From Buchananella felis (GTDB lineage: Bacteria > Actinomycetota > Actinomycetes > Actinomycetales > Actinomycetaceae): a stretch of DNA of 64,000 bases. Below are positions 58,421-64,000 of this stretch, one piece after another; position 1 is the first letter of the stretch; every line of letters begins with the position of its first letter. Below the pieces are notes generated by a model. That model did no database searches. It saw only the letters and a list, made by a program, of their open reading frames with translations, and was not told the origin of the DNA. Position numbers and translations under genes: made by a program. Location of the stretch: assembly GCF_041380015.1 (NCBI RefSeq), contig NZ_CP159978.1. One strand, 5' to 3'.

Positions 58421-61345
58421 TCAGGCGCCGGGCACAATGTTAATCAACTTGGGTGCCCGCACGATGATCTTTCGGGGCTCCACCCCACCCAGGAACTTAG
58501 ACACCGCCTCGTGAGCCAGGGCAGCCTCAGTGAGCTCCTGATCGGTGACGGAGGGGCTGACCTCCAGGCGGGCGCGCACCTTACCGGACACCTGCACCAC
58601 GCAGGTGACCGTGTCTTCCACGCACAGCTCCTCCACGTGCTGCGGGAAGGGCTCGCGGGCCAGCGACTGGCCGTGCCCCAGCTTCTCCCACAGCTCCTCG
58701 GCGACGTGCGGGGCAAACGGGGAGACCATCAAAACCAGCGCCTCGGCCACCTCGCGCGGCACGGCCGGCAGGCTGACCAGGTGGTTGTTGAGCACGATCA
58801 TCTTGGCGATGGCGGTGTTCATCCGCATCTCCTCGAAGTCCTCCCGCACCCCCTTGATGGTCTGGTGCAGCAGGCGGGTCGTGGCGGTGTCCGCAGCCTC
58901 GTCCGCCACGGTCAGCTCGCCGGTCTCCTCGTCCACCAGGTTGCGCCACAGGCGCTGCAGGAAGCGGAAGGAACCCACCACAGCGCGCGTCTCCCACGGG
59001 CGGGACTGGTCCAGCGGCCCCATCGACATCTCGTACAGGCGGAAGGTGTCCGCGCCGTACTCCTCGCACATCGCGTCCGGGGTGACGATGTTCTTCAGGG
59101 ACTTACCCATCTTGCCGTACTCGCGCTTAACGGCCTGGCCCTGCCAGGTGAAGCCGGTGGTCTCATCGCCCTCCACCTCGCTTGCCGGCACGTACTGGCC
59201 ACGCGAGTCGGTGTAGGCGTAGGCCTGGATGTAGCCCTGGTTGAACAGGCGGTGGTAGGGCTCGCAGTCCGGCACATGCCCCAGGTCAAAGAGCACCTTT
59301 TGCCAGAAGCGCGCGTAGAGCAGGTGCAGCACCGCGTGCTCCACCCCGCCCACGTACAGGTCGGTGCCGCCGCACTCCTTGCCCTCGCGCGGGCCCATCC
59401 AGTAGTCCAGATTGGCGGCCGCCGCGAAGGCGTCGTCGTTGGCGGGGTCGGTGTAGCGCATCTCGTACCAGCAGGAGCCGGCCCACTGCGGCATCGTGTT
59501 GGTCTCGCGGCGGTAGCGGCGCGGCCCGTCACCCAGGTCCAGGGTGACGTTCACCCACTCCTCGGCGCGGCCCAGCGGCGCCTCCGGGGAGGTGTCGGCC
59601 GCCTCCGGGTCGTAGGTGCGCGGCGAGTAGTCGGTGATCTCCGGCAGCTCCACCGGCAGCTGGTCCTCCGGCACGGAGTGGGCCACACCGTCCTCGTCCC
59701 ACACGATCGGGAAGGGCTCGCCCCAGTAACGCTGGCGGCTAAACAGCCAGTCGCGCAGGCGGTAGGTGACCGCAGCGCGCCCCGCGCCCTTGGACTCCAA
59801 CCAGGCGGTCATGACCGCCTTGGCCTCCTCCTTGGTCATGCCGTTCAGGTCCACCTCGTCGTTGGCGGAGTCCACCACCACGCCGTCGCCGGCGTAGACG
59901 CTCTCGGTCAGGTCGTGGCCGTAGGGGTCCTCCGGCGCACCGATCGTGCGCACCACCTCCAGGTCGAAGGCGCGCGCGAACTCCCAGTCACGCGGGTCGT
60001 GCGCGGGCACGGCCATGACGGCGCCGGTGCCGTAGCCCCACAGCACGTAGTCGGCCACGAACACCGGCACGGGCTTGCCGTTGGCGGGGTTGGCGCCGAA
60101 GAAGCCGGTGAAAACGCCGGTCTTCTCGCGGTCCTCTGCGGTGCGCTCCAGCTCGGACTTAGCGGCGGCCTGCGCCCGGTAGGCGGCCACGGCCTCGCGC
60201 GGGTCAGCAAATCCACCCGTCCAGGCGGCGCGCGTACCGTCCGGCCACTGGTTCGGAACGGTCAGCGCGGCAGCGTCGTCCGCCTCTCCCCCAAAGGTGC
60301 CGCCCAGGATCGGGTGCTCGGGGGCAACCACCATGAAGGTGGCACCAAAGAGCGTGTCAGAGCGCGTGGTGTAGACCTCCAGGCGCTCCTGGCTGGCGCC
60401 GGCCTCCTGCGCGCCCGGCACGGCGAACACCACGTTGGCGCCCTCGGAGCGGCCGATCCAGTTGCGCTGCATGGTGCGCACCTTCTCCGGCCAGTCGATC
60501 TTGTCCAGGTCCGCCTCCAGGCGCTCGCCGTAGGCGGTGATGCGCATCATCCACTGGCGCAGGTTGCGCTTGAAGACCGGGAAGTTGCCGCGCTCGGAGC
60601 GGCCCTCGGCGGTGACCTCCTCGTTGGCCAGCACGGTGCCCAGGCCGGGGCACCAGTTCACGGGCGCCTCAGAGACGTAGGCCAGTCGCATGGAGTCGAC
60701 CACCTGGGCTTGCTCCACCGCGCTGAGCTGATCCCACGCCACCCCGCCGGGGGTGGGCACCTCGCCGCTGGCCAGCTTCTGCCGCAGCTCGGCGACAGGG
60801 CGGGCGGCACCGCGAGAACCGTCGGGGGCGGTGGCGTTCGGGTCGAACCAGGAGTTAAACACCTGGGTGAAGATCCACTGGGTCCAACGCACGTAGTCCA
60901 CATCGGTGGTCGAGAGGGAGCGGCGCCGGTCGTGGGACAGGCCCATGCGGCGCAGCTGGCGGCGCATGTTGTCCACGTTCTCCTCCGTGGTGATGCGCGG
61001 GTGCGTGCCGGTCTGGACGGCGTACTGCTCCGCGGGCAGGCCGAAGGCGTCGTAGCCCATCGTGTAGAGCACGTTCTCGCCCTTCATGCGGTGGAAGCGC
61101 GCGATCGTGTCCGTGGCGATGTAGCCCAGCGGGTGGCCCACGTGCAGGCCCTTGCCGGAGGGGTAGGGGAACATGTCCAGCAGGAAGAACGGCTTGAGCT
61201 GCGCCAGCGGGCCGGCCAGCGAACCAACCGGGTTGTCCGCGTTGAAGGTGCCGCGCTGGTCCCACTCGTTCTGCCAGCGCTCCTCGATGCGCCCGGCCAG
61301 TTCGGCGGTGTAGCGGAAGGCGGGAGTGCTCTCCGTAGCAGTCAT
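58421..61345 (-). CDS. leuS: Leucyl-tRNA synthetase
   Basis: 974 residues from ATG 61345 (TATESTPAFRYTAELAGRIEERWQNEWDQRGTF), with AGGAGGAA in front. The HIGH motif appears as PYPSGKGLHVGHPLGY and KMSKS as YGKMGKSLKN, both bacterial LeuRS variants. The CP1 editing domain (about 280-480) is present with the VFVADYVLWGYGTGAVMAVPAHDPRD segment, which carries the editing site. The C-terminal domain ends in PRKIIVRAPKLINIVPGA. The length is normal for actinobacteria. An open frame reaching 61813 on this strand is not part of it. Confidence 0.97.
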   Translation of the reverse strand: MTATESTPAFRYTAELAGRIEERWQNEWDQRGTFNADNPVGSLAGPLAQLKPFFLLDMFPYPSGKGLHVGHPLGYIATDTIARFHRMKGENVLYTMGYDAFGLPAEQYAVQTGTHPRITTEENVDNMRRQLRRMGLSHDRRRSLSTTDVDYVRWTQWIFTQVFNSWFDPNATAPDGSRGAARPVAELRQKLASGEVPTPGGVAWDQLSAVEQAQVVDSMRLAYVSEAPVNWCPGLGTVLANEEVTAEGRSERGNFPVFKRNLRQWMMRITAYGERLEADLDKIDWPEKVRTMQRNWIGRSEGANVVFAVPGAQEAGASQERLEVYTTRSDTLFGATFMVVAPEHPILGGTFGGEADDAAALTVPNQWPDGTRAAWTGGFADPREAVAAYRAQAAAKSELERTAEDREKTGVFTGFFGANPANGKPVPVFVADYVLWGYGTGAVMAVPAHDPRDWEFARAFDLEVVRTIGAPEDPYGHDLTESVYAGDGVVVDSANDEVDLNGMTKEEAKAVMTAWLESKGAGRAAVTYRLRDWLFSRQRYWGEPFPIVWDEDGVAHSVPEDQLPVELPEITDYSPRTYDPEAADTSPEAPLGRAEEWVNVTLDLGDGPRRYRRETNTMPQWAGSCWYEMRYTDPANDDAFAAAANLDYWMGPREGKECGGTDLYVGGVEHAVLHLLYARFWQKVLFDLGHVPDCEPYHRLFNQGYIQAYAYTDSRGQYVPASEVEGDETTGFTWQGQAVKREYGKMGKSLKNIVTPDAMCEEYGADTFRLYEMSMGPLDQSRPWETRAVVGSFRFLQRLWRNLVDEETGELTVADEAADTATTRLLHQTIKGVREDFEEMRMNTAIAKMIVLNNHLVSLPAVPREVAEALVLMVSPFAPHVAEELWEKLGHGQSLAREPFPQHVEELCVEDTVTCVVQVSGKVRARLEVSPSVTDQELTEAALAHEAVSKFLGGVEPRKIIVRAPKLINIVPGA

Positions 61346-61439
61346 TTGTTTCCTCCTGTCAACCCGGCCAATTCTAGGCCAGCGGGCAAGTGGGCCCGGG
61401 GGCTGGCCGCCTGGTGGGCCGGGGTGAGATGCTGTGAGA

Positions 61440-61865
61440 GTGAGCACCGTTTTTACCAAGATCATCAACGGAGAGATTCCCGGCCAGTTCGTTTGGCGGG
61501 ACGAGTTGTGCGTGGCCTTTGCGACCATCGCCCCGGTGACCGACGGGCACGTACTGGTTGTGCCGATTGAGGAGGTCGAGCGGTTTTCTGCGGCCGACGA
61601 CGCCCTCCTGGCCCACCTGAGTGCCGTGGCCGCCCGGATTGGCCGCGCCCAGGAGAGCGGGCTGGGCTGCGTGCGCGCAGGCGTTGTGGTGGCCGGCTTC
61701 GAGGTTCCCCACCTGCACCTGCACGTGGTGCCACTGTGGGAGGAGGGGCAGCTGAACCTGGCTAAGTCCCGGCCGGACACGCCCGCGCAGGAGATCGCTG
61801 CCGCGATGGACAAGCTGCGCGCCGCGCTGCGCCATGCCGGCTGGGGCCAGTTCGTCGCGGACTAG
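61440..61865 (+). CDS. HIT family hydrolase
   Basis: 141 residues from GTG 61440 (STVFTKIINGEIPGQFVWRDE); another GTG lies two codons earlier. The histidine triad reads HLHLHVVP (the His residues act on nucleotide phosphoramidates). HVLVVPIEEVERF is also typical. The end KLRAALRHAGWGQFVAD fits the actinobacterial HIT/HinT-type group. It is divergent from leuS, spacer 94 bp. Confidence 0.92.
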   Translation: MSTVFTKIINGEIPGQFVWRDELCVAFATIAPVTDGHVLVVPIEEVERFSAADDALLAHLSAVAARIGRAQESGLGCVRAGVVVAGFEVPHLHLHVVPLWEEGQLNLAKSRPDTPAQEIAAAMDKLRAALRHAGWGQFVAD

Positions 61866-61907
61866 GCCGGCGGCGCGCGGCCGGCCGCTGCTGTCAGTGG
61901 GGTCGAG

Positions 61908-61992
61908 CCGCTGGCCGCTAGCGCCGGTGGCGATGGTGGTGTGGGAGTGGGCGCCAGTGCAGGCGCACCGCTGGCCGCTAGCGCCGGTGGCG
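61908..61992. repeat. 25-bp direct duplication after HIT gene
   Basis: CCGCTGGCCGCTAGCGCCGG... (25 bases) at 61908-61932 is exactly repeated at 61968-61992, period 60. Non-coding, between HIT and VKOR genes. Confidence 0.85.
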
Positions 61993-62011
61993 TCCGCGCC
62001 TGCGGCGAGGC

Positions 62012-62755
62012 TTAGAGGACCAGGGCGATGCGGTCTGCCAGGCCCACACCCACGGCGGCCAACAGCAGGCCGTACAGGGCGGCGGTGAGCAGCCAGCGGT
62101 TTGCCACCAGGAAGTGGGCTGCGCCCTCGGAAAGCGGCAGAAAGCCGCGCTCCGCCGCGCGAGCCCAGGTGTGCACCACGAAGGGGACGCTGACCAGCCA
62201 GATCAGGGAGCACCAGGGGCACAGGGCCTGGAACTGCGTGATGGAGGCGTGCGCAAAGAAAACGACGAAGACCGCCGAGACCAGCGCGGCCAGGCTCAGC
62301 CCCCACCAGACCAGGCGCGGCAGCCTGCCGCCACACAGCAGCGCAAGCCCCAAGCCCAGCAGGCCACCGTAGAAGGCGGTTCCCACCACGGAGTTGGGGA
62401 TGCCAAAGAGGAGGTGGGCCTGCTCGCTGACCAGGGAGGAGGAGCACCCTACCAGGGGGTTGATGTCGCAGATCAGGTGGGCGTTGGGCTCCGCGTAGTA
62501 GCGGATCTCGCTCAAGACCAGCTCCACGGAGGCCACCAGGCCCACCAGGGCCACGACGATCAGCAAGATGGAGTAGCCCAGTCCCGCCCCGACAGCCCTG
62601 GCTGCGGCGGCCTGGCGGCGCTCCGAGAGAGCGGAGGGGGCGGCGGGCGGAACGTCGGCGGACGCGGAACTACAACAGGTGGCGCCAGCGTTCTCCGGCC
62701 GACTGCCGGCGGCACGCTCCTTCGCATCGCTACCTGGGGCAAAACGCTTGGGCAC
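62012..62755 (-). CDS. Vitamin K epoxide reductase (VKOR) family membrane protein
   Basis: 247 residues from ATG 62755. After a 50-residue cytosolic tail come five membrane segments. The loop pair of Cys is in LICDINPLVGCSSS and the active site CPWC is in FQALCPWCSLIW. Such proteins reoxidise periplasmic DsbA-like proteins using quinone, making disulphides in secreted proteins. No thioredoxin domain is fused. It would serve the Cys-containing secreted proteins of this organism (inference). Confidence 0.93.
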   Translation of the reverse strand: MPKRFAPGSDAKERAAGSRPENAGATCCSSASADVPPAAPSALSERRQAAAARAVGAGLGYSILLIVVALVGLVASVELVLSEIRYYAEPNAHLICDINPLVGCSSSLVSEQAHLLFGIPNSVVGTAFYGGLLGLGLALLCGGRLPRLVWWGLSLAALVSAVFVVFFAHASITQFQALCPWCSLIWLVSVPFVVHTWARAAERGFLPLSEGAAHFLVANRWLLTAALYGLLLAAVGVGLADRIALVL

Positions 62756-62863
62756 GGCAAGCTCTCCTCTCCGCCGCGACCGCGCCCGCCCGCACTAGGG
62801 GGCGCGACTCAACGGCCCCTACGCTACAACGCGCAGTGTTGGCATGCTCACTCGGAGTCAGTT

Positions 62864-62891
62864 TTGCATTGGCGGCGCGGACGTGTAACAT
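62864..62891 (+). promoter_or_regulatory. Promoter of the tRNA-Lys pair
   Basis: TTGCAT (62864-62869), a 16-base spacer and TAACAT (62886-62891). The tRNA begins 25 bases after the -10 box. This is a good sigma-A type match. Confidence 0.6.
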
Positions 62892-62916
62892 TCCTTTTCG
62901 TGCCAAGCGGCACAAC

Positions 62917-62992
<76 letters not shown>

Positions 62993-63010
62993 CCAGACGA
63001 GAGTCTGGAC

Positions 63011-63083
<73 letters not shown>

Positions 63084-63090
63084 CCGAAGC

Positions 63091-63118
63091 CCTCCTGGCC
63101 CAGCCGGGAGGTTTTTTC
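63091..63118 (+). terminator. Terminator of the tRNA-Lys pair
   Basis: CCTCCTGG-CCCAG-CCGGGAGG stem (8 positions with one T-G pair) is followed by TTTTTT (63112-63117): a classical intrinsic terminator. Confidence 0.9.
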
Positions 63119-63284
63119 TTTGCCCGCGCGGGGTTACGGCCAGGATAGGCCGGGCTGCACTTTCAGTGGCGGGACGGCTGACCGCGACGCCGCCCGGTGG
63201 CGGGCCCTCAAGCCGACCAATCGCGGTCTCACAGCGGGCCCTCAAGGCAGCCGCCCACCGCCACGCAACAGGCCAACAAGGCGA

Positions 63285-63315
63285 CCGCCCACCGCCCTAG
63301 ACGGGCGATGGGCGG
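63285..63315 (-). terminator. Terminator of the DUF4190-like gene
   Basis: CCGCCCACCGCCC pairs with GGGCGATGGGCGG (13 positions, one mismatch), loop TAGAC. It lies just after the stop of the leftward gene. Confidence 0.65.
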
Positions 63316-63327
63316 CTCACGGCGGGT

Positions 63328-63999
63328 TTAAACACCCGCTCCAGAGATGATGGCCATGAACGCCCCAAATGCCAAAAATCCCAGGACCAGTACGGCTAGG
63401 AACAACGACGAGATCACCACGCCGGCGATCGCAAGGCCCTTGGGTTCCCTCCGCATTCCCATGATGGAGAACACCAGGCCGGCCACCAGCAGCGCTAGGT
63501 TCATGACCGGCACCCAGAAGAAGAGCAGCAACGACAGGGACAACGCGAAGCCGGTGACGCCCATCCAGTTCGACTGCGGCGCCGGCGGGACTAGGTAGGC
63601 CGGTGCGACCATTCCCGGCTGGACCGCGTAGGCGCCGGCCTGGCTTGCGTAGGCGGCGGCCTGGTTCGCGTAGGCGCCAGGGGCGGAGTAGCCGGTGGGA
63701 GCCGTGTAGCTACCGTTCGGGCTGGCGTACGCGCCCTGCGCTCCAGCCGTGCTCTGGGTGGGCGCCGCGTAACCGTTCTGGGCAGGCGCCGCGTAACCGT
63801 TCTGGGCAGGCGCGGCGTAACCGTTCTGGGCAGGCGCGGCGTAACCGTTCTGGGCAGGCGCCGCGTAACCGTTCTGGGCAGGCGCCGCACCGTCACCAAG
63901 GGCGGGTGAGACGGTGGAGACCCCGGGCGCACCGGCCTGGAACTGGGCGGACTGCCCGGTGCTCCCCGCCCCCACCGGGGCACCGGGAGTGGCGGACAC
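63328..63999 (-). CDS. DUF4190-like membrane protein with octapeptide repeats (start at window edge)
   Basis: At least 223 residues. The frame is open to 63999, where a GTG could be the start, but the gene may continue beyond the window. The N-terminal region contains five tandem copies of APAQNGYA, then Tyr/Ala/Gln-rich text (YANQAAAYASQAGAYAVQ). Two membrane segments follow (GVTGFALSLSLLLFFWVPVMNLALLVAGLVFSIMGMRREPKGLAIAGVVISSLFLAVLVLGFLAFGAFMA), the DUF4190 pattern. Function unknown; Tyr/Ala/Gln-rich tails like this are common on actinobacterial membrane proteins. Confidence 0.8.
   Translation of the reverse strand: MSATPGAPVGAGSTGQSAQFQAGAPGVSTVSPALGDGAAPAQNGYAAPAQNGYAAPAQNGYAAPAQNGYAAPAQNGYAAPTQSTAGAQGAYASPNGSYTAPTGYSAPGAYANQAAAYASQAGAYAVQPGMVAPAYLVPPAPQSNWMGVTGFALSLSLLLFFWVPVMNLALLVAGLVFSIMGMRREPKGLAIAGVVISSLFLAVLVLGFLAFGAFMAIISGAGV
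63757..63890. repeat. 24-bp coding minisatellite (about 5.5 copies)
   Basis: Unit GGCGCCGCGTAACCGTTCTG plus GGCA, in register with the codons, repeats five times with GCGCCGCG/GCGCGGCG variation. It codes for the APAQNGYA repeats. Confidence 0.9.
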
Positions 64000-64000
64000 T

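Noticed and set aside
61346..61439. T-box leader for leuS
   Set aside because: The spacer is only 94 bp and lacks a T-box sequence or a terminator.
58343..61570. Long rightward open frame (over 1000 codons) opposite leuS
   Set aside because: It is the complement of a GC-rich gene read in the frame where stops are rare. The product is His/Val/Gln/Leu-rich nonsense, while the leftward strand is a perfect LeuRS.

Overview
The window is high-GC DNA coding on both strands, with GTG and TTG starts, CIRCE/HrcA control, a leucine leader peptide and an actinobacterial-type gene order. It comes from an actinobacterium; Actinomycetaceae or a near relative is my guess, inferred from gene content and not proven.

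Backbone. Read from right to left, the housekeeping genes follow what I recall as a common actinobacterial order: leuS, comEA-comEC-holA, rpsT, lepA-trmB-hemW, hrcA-dnaJ-rsmE, phoH-ybeY-corC-era, leuA, recO, uppS. Between these blocks sit accessory insertions. (1) About 19 kb (8.7-27.8 kb) separates phoH from rsmE. It carries a type VII secretion (T7SS)-like locus and its effectors. (2) About 9 kb (30.9-39.8 kb) separates hrcA from hemW. It carries a VWA-SGNH hydrolase fusion with a PASTA membrane protein, an SPFH/zinc-ribbon membrane module, a DUF3097 gene and a lipoprotein. (3) About 3 kb (46.3-49.2 kb) separates rpsT from holA. It carries a lipoprotein, a repeat-rich non-coding stretch and an MFS transporter. 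Other genes are a HerA-like ATPase, DegV, an aldose epimerase, a HIT protein, VKOR, two tRNA-Lys genes and a DUF4190-like protein cut or nearly cut by the window edge.

T7SS-like island. The centre is a 1464-residue EssC-type ATPase (FHA, two membrane segments, three FtsK/SpoIIIE modules). Divergent from it is a tightly overlapping run of three genes: a secreted coiled-coil protein of about 1020 residues, a substrate-binding-like lipoprotein, and an apparently active membrane Ser/Thr kinase. Downstream are two small WXG100-superfamily proteins, a 547-residue effector ending in a TNT (NAD-glycohydrolase) domain, an overlapping immunity gene, and a lower-GC tail with toxin remnants and two more immunity-type genes, one of them a clear paralogue of the first. 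Two paralogous two-TM proteins lie on either side of the secretion core. I see no EccB/D/E, MycP, EssA or EssB homologue. A kinase plus an FHA ATPase suggests phospho-regulated secretion (inference).

Repeats. An 18-base motif (GTGGACGACGTTGCCGCC and close variants) recurs through the window in spacers, at gene junctions and inside low-complexity protein linkers. Upstream of holA it is part of a 35-bp tandem repeat. At 47.1-47.6 kb there are two copies of a symmetric array: three CTCGACGTT-type sites and three inverted sites, at an exact 20-bp period. Many spacers also contain short direct duplications.
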